Below, in pieces: positions 43,604-52,228 of a stretch of DNA of 64,000 bases. This stretch comes from Pseudomonas mendocina (GTDB taxonomy: Bacteria > Pseudomonadota > Gammaproteobacteria > Pseudomonadales > Pseudomonadaceae). The stretch lies in NCBI GenBank assembly GCA_037482215.1, contig CP148074.1:2232001-2296000 (forward strand), read 5' to 3'. How positions within the stretch are numbered: the first letter of the stretch is position 1; every line of letters begins with the position of its first letter. Below the pieces are notes generated by a model. The model had not been told where the DNA came from. It saw only the letters and a list, made by a program, of their open reading frames with translations, and made no database searches. Both the position numbers and the translations under genes were made by a program.

Positions 43604-44655
43604 GCGTGCAGTGGTGGCATCAACCCTGTAAGTCACCAGACGAGGCGCAGCGTGCACGAGCGAAGGCCCGACAGTCGCAATTGACCAAACCCGCCGGCTC
43701 TTTAGGACAGCTTGAGGAGCTTGCCGTCCAGCTTTCGGCTTTACAAGGCAGAGAGTGCCCAGCCGTTGATAGGGTGCACATCAGTATTTTTGCGGGGGAC
43801 CACGGCATCGTTGCAGAAGGCGTGTCAGCTTATCCGCAGTCTGTGACGGTGCAGATGCTCAGTAACTTTCTGAACGGTGGCGCCGCCATCAGTGTGTTGG
43901 CCAGGCAGTTAGGGGCAAGTCTTGAGGTCATCGACCTGGGTACTGTGCAGTCGCCTACTCCGATACAGGGCGTTCGCCAGTTGCACTTGGGTAAGGGGAC
44001 CGCCAGTTTCTTGCGGGGGCCGGCCATGAGTGAGGACCAGCTGCACAGAGCCCTTGAATGTGGTCGGGAGGCGGTTCTCCGGGCCTTTCAAAACGGCTGT
44101 GAGTTGTTCGTCGCCGGGGAAATGGGTATTGGCAACACCACGGCTGCTACCGCGCTCGCCTGCTGGTTGCTGGATATTCCTGCTTCTGAACTTTCAGGCC
44201 CAGGAACCGGGCTGGATACACAGGGTATTGCCCATAAGGCTAAAGTGGTCGATGCCTCACTGGCGGCTCATCGGCAGCATGTTGACGGAGCGTGGGAAGC
44301 ATTGCGTTATTTCGGTGGGTTTGAGATTGCGGCCCTTACCGGTGCTTACCTGACATGCGCGCAGATGGGCGTTGTCGTGCTTGTAGATGGCTTCATTTGC
44401 ACTGTTGCAGCTCTTTATGCCACGCAATTAAACCCATCTTGCAAAGTATGGATGCAGTTTGCGCACAACGGTGCGGAACCAGGGCATCTGCGTGTACTAA
44501 AAGCACTTGATGCGCGCCCTTTGCTTGGACTGGGGTTGCGACTGGGTGAGGGCAGTGGTGCTGCACTGGCTGTTCCCCTGCTGCGTATGGCCTGTGCACT
44601 GCACAATGATATGGCTACCTTTGCTGAAGCGGCCGTATCGGATAAGTCCTTATGA
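43600..44655 (+). CDS. cobT: Nicotinate-nucleotide:DMB phosphoribosyltransferase
   Basis: A 351-residue enzyme that makes alpha-ribazole phosphate from dimethylbenzimidazole and nicotinate mononucleotide. Motifs: [54 protein letters not shown] and [10 protein letters not shown]. The start at 43600 overlaps the cobU stop; an upstream in-frame ATG lies inside cobU. It uses the BluB product, so the neighbours act in sequence. Also overlaps cobC (ATGA). Confidence 0.96.
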   Translation: MSVQWWHQPCKSPDEAQRARAKARQSQLTKPAGSLGQLEELAVQLSALQGRECPAVDRVHISIFAGDHGIVAEGVSAYPQSVTVQMLSNFLNGGAAISVLARQLGASLEVIDLGTVQSPTPIQGVRQLHLGKGTASFLRGPAMSEDQLHRALECGREAVLRAFQNGCELFVAGEMGIGNTTAATALACWLLDIPASELSGPGTGLDTQGIAHKAKVVDASLAAHRQHVDGAWEALRYFGGFEIAALTGAYLTCAQMGVVVLVDGFICTVAALYATQLNPSCKVWMQFAHNGAEPGHLRVLKALDARPLLGLGLRLGEGSGAALAVPLLRMACALHNDMATFAEAAVSDKSL

Positions 44656-45227
44656 CACTGTTAATAGAGTTGATTCGCCATGGCGAAAGTGAGCTGGCGG
44701 GTAGTTTCAGGGGCAGTACAGACGATCCACTGACTGAAAAAGGCTGGTCGCAACTTCGCGAAGCGGTGGCAGGCGAGCAGCGTTGGAACCACATCGTAAG
44801 TTCACCACTTCAGCGCTGCTCACGTTTTGCCCAAGAATTGGCGTTAACGCTAGGTTGTGAGCTGACGCTGAGGGACGATTTGCAGGAGCTGCACTTCGGC
44901 GCCTGGGAAGGCAGAAGCAGTGCAGATCTGTATAAGACGGATGCGGCTGCTTTGAGCCAGTTTTGGGATGATCCCTACGCATTCACTCCGCCTGAGGCAG
45001 AGTCGCTAATGGATTTCGAGCACCGGGTATTGGGCGCGCTGCAGCAGCTTTATCTGCAACACAAAGGCGAGCGGCTGTTGCTGGTGACCCATGGCGGTGT
45101 AATACGTCTTCTGGTGGCCAGAGCCAGGGGCTTGCCGCGCAAAGGGTTGCTGCAGGTTAACGTCGGTTTTGCCCAGCGCTTTCGCCTGAGCTTAGATGAT
45201 CAGGGTGTATTGAAGGAGCTGATATGA
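44652..45227 (+). CDS. cobC: Alpha-ribazole phosphatase CobC (histidine phosphatase)
   Basis: Histidine-phosphatase-superfamily protein of 191 residues, presumed to remove the phosphate in nucleotide-loop assembly. RHG motif [15 protein letters not shown] with the catalytic His; LPLTEKGW-like [22 protein letters not shown]; second His in [15 protein letters not shown] overlaps on both sides with cobT and cobS show coupled translation. Position between those genes supports this role over a generic phosphoglycerate mutase. Confidence 0.92.
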   Translation: MTLLIELIRHGESELAGSFRGSTDDPLTEKGWSQLREAVAGEQRWNHIVSSPLQRCSRFAQELALTLGCELTLRDDLQELHFGAWEGRSSADLYKTDAAALSQFWDDPYAFTPPEAESLMDFEHRVLGALQQLYLQHKGERLLLVTHGGVIRLLVARARGLPRKGLLQVNVGFAQRFRLSLDDQGVLKELI

Positions 45228-45958
45228 CGGCCTGGTGGATTGCATTGCAGTTTCTAACGCGTCTGCCGGTGACGCTTGCCGATATGCCGCAGCCGCAGCA
45301 GGTCGGTCGGTCCCTGCTGTTTTACCCACTGGTCGGTTTGTTGATTGGTGCATTGCTATATGTTGAGCTGCTGTTTACCGCTACGGCACCAACGCTGCTA
45401 CAGGCTGCTCTTGTACTGGCTACTTGGATTGCGCTGACAGGCGCTTTGCATATAGATGGTCTGGCAGACAGCGCTGATGCGTGGGTTGGTGGGCTGGGTG
45501 ATAAAGAACGCACGCTGCGGATCATGAAAGATCCAGCCAGCGGCCCAGTGGCTGTGGTCACGCTTATCCTGCTGATGCTGGTTAAATTTTCAGCTTTGGT
45601 TGCCATTCTTGAGGCTGGCGATGTTATTTGGCTGATCCTGGTACCTTGGGTGGCGCGAGTGGCGTTACCGCTGCTGTTTCTGACCACACCCTACACGCGA
45701 GAGGGTGGCCTGGGTACTTTGCTGACTGAGCATATGCCACGCAAGCAGCTGCGCTTGGTTTTATTGATGCATGGTGTGGCTATGTTGCTTACCGGGCTTG
45801 CTGGGCTTGTTGTCCTGCTGACTGCAGGCATTGTCTTCGGTTACCTGCGCCTGCTTATGCTTAAGCGTTTAGGCGGCTGTACCGGTGACACTGCAGGTGC
45901 GCTGGTAGAAATTACGGAATGTATTGTGCTGGTATCACTGGCGCTCACTTTAGGGTGA
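45224..45958 (+). CDS. cobS: Adenosylcobinamide-GDP ribazoletransferase
   Basis: Inner-membrane cobalamin synthase (CobS/CobV), 244 residues with about six helices; joins AdoCbi-GDP and alpha-ribazole. Signature GALHIDGLADSADAWVGGLGDKERTLRIMKDPASGPVAV, with acidic metal-binding residues, and GGCTGDTAGALVEITE near the C-terminus. Last gene of the bluB-cobU-cobT-cobC-cobS operon. Confidence 0.96.
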   Translation: MTAWWIALQFLTRLPVTLADMPQPQQVGRSLLFYPLVGLLIGALLYVELLFTATAPTLLQAALVLATWIALTGALHIDGLADSADAWVGGLGDKERTLRIMKDPASGPVAVVTLILLMLVKFSALVAILEAGDVIWLILVPWVARVALPLLFLTTPYTREGGLGTLLTEHMPRKQLRLVLLMHGVAMLLTGLAGLVVLLTAGIVFGYLRLLMLKRLGGCTGDTAGALVEITECIVLVSLALTLG

Positions 45959-45994
45959 GTGAGATGAGTTCCTTTTGCACCAAAGACTACTTGT

Positions 45995-46026
45995 AAGTGG
46001 CGGCAGGCTGATCAATCCTGCCACTT
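45995..46026 (+). terminator. Possible terminator after cobS
   Basis: AAGTGG...CAGG pairs with CCTGCCACTT around an eight-base loop with a three-base bulge; the following bases are CAATTTG, only weakly T-rich. Confidence 0.5.
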
Positions 46027-46050
46027 CAATTTGATCAGGGCCAAAAAGCT

Positions 46051-47259
46051 ATGGGAACGTTGGGGCGCAGTGCATTGCTGCTGTTGGTGGGTGGCTCACT
46101 GATTCTCGCCTTGTCTTTGGGCGTTAGGCACGGTTTTGGTCTGTTTCTTGCCCCTATGAGCGCTGAGTTTGGCTGGGGGCGAGAAGTTTTTGCCTTTGCT
46201 ATTGCGTTGCAGAATCTTATTTGGGGCTTGGTCCAGCCCTTTACCGGCGCATTGGCTGATCGCTTTGGTGTGAAGCGAGCAGTGCTTGTCGGCGGCGTCC
46301 TGTATACGGTTGGTTTGTTGTGCATGGCGTTCACTGAGTCGCCTTTAGGTTTGTCGCTCAGTGCTGGTGTGCTTATTGGCCTTGGACTGTCCGGAACTTC
46401 GTTTTCAGTTGTGCTAGGTGCTGTGGGCCGTGCTGCGCCAATAGAAAAACGCAGTATGGCCATGGGGATCGCAGCGGCAGCAGGCTCGTTTGGTCAATTC
46501 GCAATGCTGCCAGGCTCTCTGGGGTTGATCGCGTGGCTTGGTTGGTCGGGAGCATTAATCGCATTAGCCGTGCTGATCGCCTTGATTGTGCCGCTCGCTA
46601 GCATGCTTAGCGATATTCCCATCGTAGACCATGGCCCCAAGCAAAGCCTTGGTGAAGCTTTGCGCGAAGCCTGCACACACCAAGGATTCTGGCTGCTGGC
46701 CTTGGGTTTCTTTGTGTGTGGTTTTCAGGTGGTGTTCATCGGGGTGCACATTCCGGCATATCTGGTTGATCAGCATCTGCCTGCGATGGTCGGTACGACG
46801 GTACTGGCCCTGGTGGGGCTATTCAATATTGTCGGAACGTATGGCGCGGGCTGGCTCGGCGGTCGCTACTCCAAGCCTAAGCTATTGAGTGCTTTGTACC
46901 TGCTGCGTGGCGTAGTCATTGTGATTTTCCTGGTTGCCCCGCTTACTACCTGGAGTGCCTACGCATTCGGTATGGCAATGGGGGTGTTGTGGTTGTCTAC
47001 GGTGCCGCTTACGAATGGGACCGTGGCCACACTGTTTGGTGTTCGTAACCTTTCAATGTTGAGTGGCATCGTTTTCCTGTTTCACCAGTTGGGATCGTTC
47101 CTTGGCGGTTGGCTGGGTGGTTACGTGTATGACAAAACCGGGAGCTATGATCTGGTTTGGCAGATTTCGATTCTACTCAGCCTTATGGCGGCGTTACTAA
47201 ACTGGCCTGTGCGCGAGCAACCTGTCCCTCGCTTGCAAATGCAGGAGGTCCCTCGGTGA
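46051..47259 (+). CDS. MFS transporter, monocarboxylate/OFA-like
   Basis: A 402-residue inner-membrane transporter with 12 predicted helices. It opens LILALSLGVRHGFGLFLAPMSAEFGW, a pattern of the MCT/OFA-type MFS group; the loop 2-3 motif is GALADRFGVKRAVLVGGVLY. Second half YLVDQHLPAMVGTTVLALVGLFNIVGTYGAGWLGGRYSK. Substrate unknown. Its stop overlaps the GTG start of a 40-residue membrane protein (GTGA), so those two are coupled. It lies 90 bases after cobS, also found near cob genes in P. aeruginosa. Confidence 0.87.
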   Translation: MGTLGRSALLLLVGGSLILALSLGVRHGFGLFLAPMSAEFGWGREVFAFAIALQNLIWGLVQPFTGALADRFGVKRAVLVGGVLYTVGLLCMAFTESPLGLSLSAGVLIGLGLSGTSFSVVLGAVGRAAPIEKRSMAMGIAAAAGSFGQFAMLPGSLGLIAWLGWSGALIALAVLIALIVPLASMLSDIPIVDHGPKQSLGEALREACTHQGFWLLALGFFVCGFQVVFIGVHIPAYLVDQHLPAMVGTTVLALVGLFNIVGTYGAGWLGGRYSKPKLLSALYLLRGVVIVIFLVAPLTTWSAYAFGMAMGVLWLSTVPLTNGTVATLFGVRNLSMLSGIVFLFHQLGSFLGGWLGGYVYDKTGSYDLVWQISILLSLMAALLNWPVREQPVPRLQMQEVPR

Positions 47260-47378
47260 GTACAAGGGTGTTAAGCGCATTATTGATGGCCGCTTCAGGG
47301 CTTTTGCTCGTGCTGGCCTGGTGGGGCTGGCAGCAGGGCGGCTTGGCCTTATTGCAACTTGGTTTGAGTGTGTGCTGA
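47256..47378 (+). CDS. Small single-helix membrane protein (40 residues)
   Basis: [20 protein letters not shown] followed by [23 protein letters not shown] start inside the MFS stop (GTGA) with a strong AGGAGG site ending eight bases before it, which is better than that of most genes nearby. A hydrophobic helix spans residues about 6-25 and is followed by a Trp/Gln-rich turn and second apolar stretch; Cys is the last residue. Coupled to the MFS gene and 16 bases before the glutathione peroxidase gene. Function unknown; a small accessory subunit of the transporter is a guess. Confidence 0.68.
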   Translation: MSTRVLSALLMAASGLLLVLAWWGWQQGGLALLQLGLSVC

Positions 47379-47394
47379 TTTGGCTGGAGTGAAC

Positions 47395-47961
47395 ATGAAT
47401 TGGCTAGTACGCGGATGCATCTTTTCGCTGGCGGTGCTAAACGGACCGGTGATGGCTGATGAGTGCCCAGTGCTGTTGCAAGGTGAATTGCCACGCTTGC
47501 GCAGTACAGAAACGATCAACTTGTGCAAACAGTTTGCCGGGAAACCTTTGTTGGTCGTGAATACCGCCAGTTTTTGCGGGTTCACCAAACAGTTTAAAGG
47601 GCTGGAGGCGCTGCATCAGCGTTACAAAGCCCAAGGTCTAGAGGTTCTGGGCGTACCTTCAGACGATTTCCGTCAGGAGGCTGACAGTAGCGAAGAAACA
47701 GCTAAGGTCTGTTACGTCAACTACGGGGTCACCTTTACCATGACGGAAACACAGCCGGTAAGGGGGAGTGACGCGATCCCATTGTTCCGTGAGCTGGCTG
47801 CACAGACCAGTGCACCGCGCTGGAACTTTTACAAATACGTCGTTGATGCCCAGGGCAGCGTTATTGCCAGCTTTTCCAGCCTGACGAGCCCTGACTCACC
47901 TGAGCTGATAGAAGCGATAGAGCAGGCGATTGCCTCGCAACATCCGAAAATTTCTGAGTAG
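47395..47961 (+). CDS. Glutathione-peroxidase-family thiol peroxidase, exported
   Basis: A 188-residue member of the GPx family with an N-terminal signal ([21 protein letters not shown]), so it probably acts in the periplasm. Peroxidatic Cys in [20 protein letters not shown], where selenocysteine or Cys is usual; the Gln and Trp of the catalytic tetrad lie in [11 protein letters not shown] and [12 protein letters not shown]. The typical FGxQE motif is changed to SDDFRQE, so the resolving chemistry may differ. The start at 47395 follows TGGAG. It follows the 40-residue protein by 16 bases. Confidence 0.88.
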   Translation: MNWLVRGCIFSLAVLNGPVMADECPVLLQGELPRLRSTETINLCKQFAGKPLLVVNTASFCGFTKQFKGLEALHQRYKAQGLEVLGVPSDDFRQEADSSEETAKVCYVNYGVTFTMTETQPVRGSDAIPLFRELAAQTSAPRWNFYKYVVDAQGSVIASFSSLTSPDSPELIEAIEQAIASQHPKISE

Positions 47962-47964
47962 CGC

Positions 47965-48005
47965 ATAAAGAAACGGGCCTCAGCTAGCAGTGCTTTGGCC
48001 CGTTT
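47965..48005 (-). terminator. Hairpin between convergent gpx and fadL-like genes
   Basis: AAACGGGCC (47971-47979) pairs with GGCCCGTTT (47997-48005) around a 17-base loop; on the minus strand TTTCTTTA follows, which suits the FadL-type gene. Confidence 0.6.
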
Positions 48006-48021
48006 CATGACGCCTAGATGA

Positions 48022-49251
48022 TTAGAAACGGTAGGTTACTTGTGTACCAAAGCCGTGTGCGCTGTTTTTGTAGTCAGCGTTGTATTCATCTGATCTGACA
48101 CTTACTTTTTCTTCACGCAGGTAGGTGTAGGCTACGTCCACCGTCACGTCGTCATTCGGGCTCCAGCCAGCCCCGAGGCTAAATGCCCTGCGGTCGCCAG
48201 TTGGGATGCGTGGTGAACGGTCGGTATTGTTGGTGGGGGACTGATCAACCGCCAAGCCTGCACGTAACGTCCACTGCTGGTTTAGCTTATAGGCTGCACC
48301 GATGGCGTGACTCCATGTGTCATGCCAGTTTTGTGGCTCAGTGATAGTGCTTAACTGACCAGACAGCAGGGGGGATACGTCTTTGTTCTCAACTGTGATG
48401 TCTTTCAGGCGACTCCAGCGAGTCCAGGTGCTACCTGCGTAAATTGTCCACTGATCGTTGAGGTCATGGGTGACAGAGAAGTCAACGGACTCAGGGGTGG
48501 AAACCCGCAGTGAACCGTCGTATTTGACACTCAGGATATTGCCCAAGTCCATTTTTGTATCACCTTTGAGGCGATACTTTACTTTGGAGTGATAGGTGAT
48601 ACCTGCACGTGTGCTAGGGGTGAACTCATAAAGTGCACCAATGTTGTAACCAACAGCGGTGTCGTCACCTTTGACTTTGACTTTGGCTTCACCAAATGGG
48701 CTTGGTACGGCCGATGTCAACTCACCATCGATACGGTTGATGGTGGGGCCAAAGCCAATAGAAAACTGGTCATTAAAACGGTAACTGATCGTTGGCTGTA
48801 GTGTGATCACCCGAACTTCACTTTTAAGGCCCTCAGCGCGTCCCTGAAAACTCTTTTCGTAGTCGGTGGTCAGGCCAAATGGTACGTAAACACCGAGACC
48901 AAAAGTCCAGTTTTCATCAATGGGTTTGACGTAAAAACCCATTGGGACCGTTGTGAAAGGAACCATGTCCCCGTCATTACTGCCGTTCAGTTGGCCACTT
49001 GCGTGAGATATGTCGGTTTTTGCGTGAATAAATACTGCGCCGGCGCTGATCTGTTCACGTTTGAGTCTGGCCATACCTGCCGGATTACTAACCACTGTGG
49101 TGGCATCCTCTGCCGAGGACGATCGTCCTGCATATGCCGTACCCATCGAGCTAACACTTTGCTCGTTAATTGCAAAACCGCCCGCGAATGAGTAACTGGC
49201 TGCAGACATCAAAGCCAGTGAAAGGCAGGTTTTTGAGAATTTATTGGTCAC
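48022..49251 (-). CDS. FadL-family outer-membrane transport protein
   Basis: A 409-residue beta-barrel for uptake of long-chain fatty acids or other hydrophobic compounds. The signal peptide ends at SYSFA-GG; the mature start GGFAINEQSVSSMGTAYAGR with the hatch and the VSNPAGMARL NPA motif are characteristic. The barrel ends in TQVTYRF with C-terminal Phe. Single gene; substrates not deducible. The nearby acyl-CoA genes at 31-35 kb are too far to be one unit. Confidence 0.93.
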   Translation of the reverse strand: MTNKFSKTCLSLALMSAASYSFAGGFAINEQSVSSMGTAYAGRSSSAEDATTVVSNPAGMARLKREQISAGAVFIHAKTDISHASGQLNGSNDGDMVPFTTVPMGFYVKPIDENWTFGLGVYVPFGLTTDYEKSFQGRAEGLKSEVRVITLQPTISYRFNDQFSIGFGPTINRIDGELTSAVPSPFGEAKVKVKGDDTAVGYNIGALYEFTPSTRAGITYHSKVKYRLKGDTKMDLGNILSVKYDGSLRVSTPESVDFSVTHDLNDQWTIYAGSTWTRWSRLKDITVENKDVSPLLSGQLSTITEPQNWHDTWSHAIGAAYKLNQQWTLRAGLAVDQSPTNNTDRSPRIPTGDRRAFSLGAGWSPNDDVTVDVAYTYLREEKVSVRSDEYNADYKNSAHGFGTQVTYRF

Positions 49252-49360
49252 GGGATGAGCTCCTGATTATTTGAATTGGCGGTTAGCTGCTCGATGGAGA
49301 CAATGCCAATATTGATGTAGTTCCCGTTTTAGACCGTTTTACCTTAAAAAAACTGACCTT

Positions 49361-49846
49361 TTAGGCAACTTTGTACTGAATGCCAATTAAGCCCTGCCAG
49401 GTTTTAATGAAATCATGCAGTTGACCGTTAGCGTTGAATGCCACGCGCCAGAGCTGAGCCATTCCGGTAGCATCAGTTATATCCGGTAAAGTTTTACCGT
49501 TAGATGCTGACTCGATTAACAACCAAGCGATTGCTGTGGCATAGCGCAAGTTAACGATCAGTTCAGTGTCAGGAGCACTAAGAAACGCGTGTTGGCTGGC
49601 CAGGCCTCGAACGAGGCTTGCCAAGTCGGGATCTCGGGCTAGATAGTGATCCCAGATGTATCGATGATCATGAGTGTTAATACGGTACAAGCCATGTCCA
49701 CGATCATCATCAAGGCTGGCGCAGAGCTGGGACTGGCTGGCAGCAATTGCAAGCAGTAAATGTTCAGCTGCTGCGGAATGCTTATCTAAATATTCAAGGG
49801 TGGGCCGTATGACATGCTGGCTCAGTTCGCTGGCGGTGATTCCCAT
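49361..49846 (-). CDS. Hypothetical protein, unrecognised
   Basis: A 161-residue soluble protein with no recognised domain. It starts at 49846 with GCGAGGG before the ATG. Helical throughout; notable features are a His/Asp/Tyr-rich central stretch (LYRINTHDHRYIWDHYLA) followed by DPDLASLVRGLASQHAFL and a C-terminal WQGLIGIQYKVA. No signal peptide or membrane segment. It stands alone between the FadL-like and sulfurtransferase genes, all minus strand, with 110 and over 230 bases on either side. Confidence 0.65.
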   Translation of the reverse strand: MGITASELSQHVIRPTLEYLDKHSAAAEHLLLAIAASQSQLCASLDDDRGHGLYRINTHDHRYIWDHYLARDPDLASLVRGLASQHAFLSAPDTELIVNLRYATAIAWLLIESASNGKTLPDITDATGMAQLWRVAFNANGQLHDFIKTWQGLIGIQYKVA

Positions 49847-50024
49847 ATTACCCTCGCTGATAGATTGCTGGGCGCTGGGCAATTGTTGCGTCTATGAGAA
49901 AAAGGCCCAGCCTGAAGCGGGGTTAGCCGCTTCAATTAAAGCCTAGCTCTACATAATGTATGTAATGGGCTGTTTTTAAATTGTTTTTGGTCTCGTCAAT
50001 CGCCCTATATAGCCATTCGTACTG
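49847..50024. other. Intergenic region upstream of the hypothetical gene
   Basis: AT-rich stretch (around 49940-50000) that should hold the promoter of the 161-residue protein. Nothing else is seen. Confidence 0.4.
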
Positions 50025-50064
50025 AAAAGCCCGGCCAGGCGTGTGAGCTGCTTGCTGGTCGGGC
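50025..50064 (-). terminator. Terminator of the sulfurtransferase gene
   Basis: GCCCGGCCAG (50029) and CTGGTCGGGC (50055) form a ten-pair stem with one G-T pair and a 16-base loop; on the minus strand TTTTC follows. Confidence 0.75.
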
Positions 50065-50083
50065 CTTTGGTTTTTCAACGCCC

Positions 50084-50938
50084 TTATTCACCCGTGGCGA
50101 TGGGGCGTTCAGGATCAGTGATCCATTCGCTCCATGAACCCGCATAGAGTGGGGCGAGCGGGTAACCGGCTAAATTGAGCGAAAAAAGGTTATGACATGC
50201 CGTTACGCCAGAACCGCAGTAGGCAATCAGCGCTGATGCAGGGCGGCCCTTGAGCAGTTCACTAAAGCGTTTGTGAAGCTGCTCAGGGCTGAGGAAGCGG
50301 CCGTTTTCATCGAGGTTACCGGTGTAAACAGCGCACTGCGCTCCGGGGATATGCCCAGCAACCGGATCAAGGGGCTCGATCTCGCCCTTAAAACGCGGTA
50401 GGGCGCGTGCGTCCAGCAATGTCAGTTCGCTGCTGGCCAGACGCTGCTGCAGTTGTTCAGCTGTGATCAGCAGGCTGTTATCCGGGCTGCCGTCAAAGTT
50501 TCCCGCGGGTAGGTTCACAGTCGCAGTCGTCAATGCTCCACCTGCTTCTTTCCAAGCGTTTAGCCCGCCATCAAGTAGGAAGACGCCTTCGCGTTTACCC
50601 AGCCATGTCAGCAGCCACCAGGCCCGCGCAGCAAATGCGTCTGTGCCGTCATCGTACAGAACGATTTCACTGTCATTGCTGATGCCCCACTGGCGTAAGC
50701 GCTGGATGAGTGCTTGAGGATCGGGGAGGGGGTGGCGACCTGTTATACCTTTGCGTACCGGGCTGGAGAGATCATGCTCCAAATCAGCAAAGAGAGCTCC
50801 GGGGATATGCCCCTCACTGTAGCTTTTTCGGCCGTAGTCGTGATCATTTAGAGCAAAGCGACAATCGAGAATGCGCAGGTCATTTTGCTGGAGGCGTTGT
50901 TTGAGTTGCTCGGGGCTGATCAATTGAGCGAGGGGCAT
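50084..50938 (-). CDS. sseA: Sulfurtransferase (3-mercaptopyruvate/thiosulfate type, SseA)
   Basis: Two tandem rhodanese domains, 284 residues. The inactive N-terminal domain has ILDCRF...HIPGALFADLEHDLS; the active C-terminal domain has LLDARALPRFKGEIEPLDPVAGHIPGA and the active-site loop YCGSGVTACHN, with the CGSGVT sequence typical of 3-mercaptopyruvate sulfurtransferases. Start at 50938 with AGGATG upstream; an ATG three codons earlier is too near that site. Single gene ending in a terminator. Confidence 0.94.
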   Translation of the reverse strand: MPLAQLISPEQLKQRLQQNDLRILDCRFALNDHDYGRKSYSEGHIPGALFADLEHDLSSPVRKGITGRHPLPDPQALIQRLRQWGISNDSEIVLYDDGTDAFAARAWWLLTWLGKREGVFLLDGGLNAWKEAGGALTTATVNLPAGNFDGSPDNSLLITAEQLQQRLASSELTLLDARALPRFKGEIEPLDPVAGHIPGAQCAVYTGNLDENGRFLSPEQLHKRFSELLKGRPASALIAYCGSGVTACHNLFSLNLAGYPLAPLYAGSWSEWITDPERPIATGE

Positions 50939-50985
50939 TGTGGGCATCCTGACGGTCGAAAGATATCGTCATCATAAACCCGCTT

Positions 50986-51016
50986 ATAAAGGGGGCGACA
51001 GCCCAGCAGTCGCCCC
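50986..51016 (-). terminator. Terminator of the SMP-30-like gene
   Basis: Stem GGGGCGAC / GTCGCCCC with a nine-base loop; on the minus strand CTTTATAAG follows. Confidence 0.7.
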
Positions 51017-51025
51017 AAGTGAGAG

Positions 51026-52087
51026 TTAACGGATTTTGAGTTTACCGATTCGATCATTATCCAGACTACCGAAATAGAGGTAGTCTCCGACCGGTTTGGC
51101 TGAAGTAATCATGCGTAAGTGGCTGCCACTGGTGTCATGCAGGCTTTGAATAATTTCACCCTTTTCGTTTAGCGCAATTACCAGCCCATAGGGTGTTGCC
51201 TTAGGCCATAAGCTGCGCGGGAGTTTGGCCAGTTGGGCTTTGACCCAAGGATTTCGATGCAGCCAGTCGGCATCCGCTTTACGTGGAGACGGCAGAGCAA
51301 CCCAGAATGTGCCTTGACGATCACCTTGGAGGTTGTCTGGTAGGCCAGGAAGGTTGTCGATGAAAATGTCGTGGCTGCCGGTTTTCTCACCTTTAAGCCA
51401 GTAACGGGTGATGCGGTAGCGGTAGGTTTCGTTGACCAGAACAAAGTCTTCGTTGGCTGAAAGCGCTACGCCATTGGCGAAATAAAGATCCTTGAGCAGG
51501 ACACGGGTTTCTTTGGTTTTCGGGTTATAGCTAAGCAGCCTGCCATGTGGTCGTGCTTCTAGCAGATCAAGGAGGTAGTCGGGTTGTTCGAAGCGTGAGC
51601 TTGCGTCGCTGAAATAAATGGTCCCATCACTGGCAATGTCCAGATCATCAGTGAATTTGAACGCAACGCCTTCCGCTTCACGCGTCAGCACGCTGATAGT
51701 GCCCTGTTGATCAATACTCAGTAGCCCCTGATAGGCATCAGCTACGATCAGGTGGCCGCTGGTATCGAAATCCATACCCAGGGGCCGGCCCTTGGTGTCG
51801 GCAAAGACTTCGATCGAGCCATCCGCGCCTATGCGAACGATCTGTCCGTTATGCAGCCCTGTATACAGGCGCCCATCAGTATCTACCGCCGTGTCCTCCG
51901 GACCCTCGATCTGTCCCTTAGCAATCAACTCAGCCTTCATGAGGGTGTCGTTGGGTTCCAGCGTACCAGTCAGTGGTGGGGGCGCTGGTGCATCCCAGCT
52001 AAGGGGCTGGATCGGGCTGCTGCTCAAGCCTAGGCAAAGAGCAACCGCAACAATTAACAACAGAAGTAGGGCAAGTAGCTTTCGCAT
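51026..52087 (-). CDS. SMP-30/strictosidine-synthase-like beta-propeller protein
   Basis: A 353-residue protein with a hydrophobic N-terminus (MRKLLALLLLLIVAVALCLG), anchor or signal, then a six-bladed propeller: LIAKGQIEGPEDTAVDTDGRLYTG, GRPLGMDFDTSGHLIVADAYQGL, FTDDLDIASDGTIYFSDAS and YFANGVALSANEDFVLVNET. The last two repeat types are the hallmark of the strictosidine synthase branch; members in bacteria are lactonases or esterases at most. Substrate unknown. Single gene. Confidence 0.85.
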   Translation of the reverse strand: MRKLLALLLLLIVAVALCLGLSSSPIQPLSWDAPAPPPLTGTLEPNDTLMKAELIAKGQIEGPEDTAVDTDGRLYTGLHNGQIVRIGADGSIEVFADTKGRPLGMDFDTSGHLIVADAYQGLLSIDQQGTISVLTREAEGVAFKFTDDLDIASDGTIYFSDASSRFEQPDYLLDLLEARPHGRLLSYNPKTKETRVLLKDLYFANGVALSANEDFVLVNETYRYRITRYWLKGEKTGSHDIFIDNLPGLPDNLQGDRQGTFWVALPSPRKADADWLHRNPWVKAQLAKLPRSLWPKATPYGLVIALNEKGEIIQSLHDTSGSHLRMITSAKPVGDYLYFGSLDNDRIGKLKIR

Positions 52088-52228
52088 GATTGTTATTTTC
52101 CTTTGCCTGTCGTGAACGACACTGAATACGCCCCCATTGGCCGGGCGTCTGTATGTCCGATGGTATCAGTGCATCACATTGAAGGGTGTGCGATATATAC
52201 TTCACGGTATCAATAGTGGGAGAGCCGT

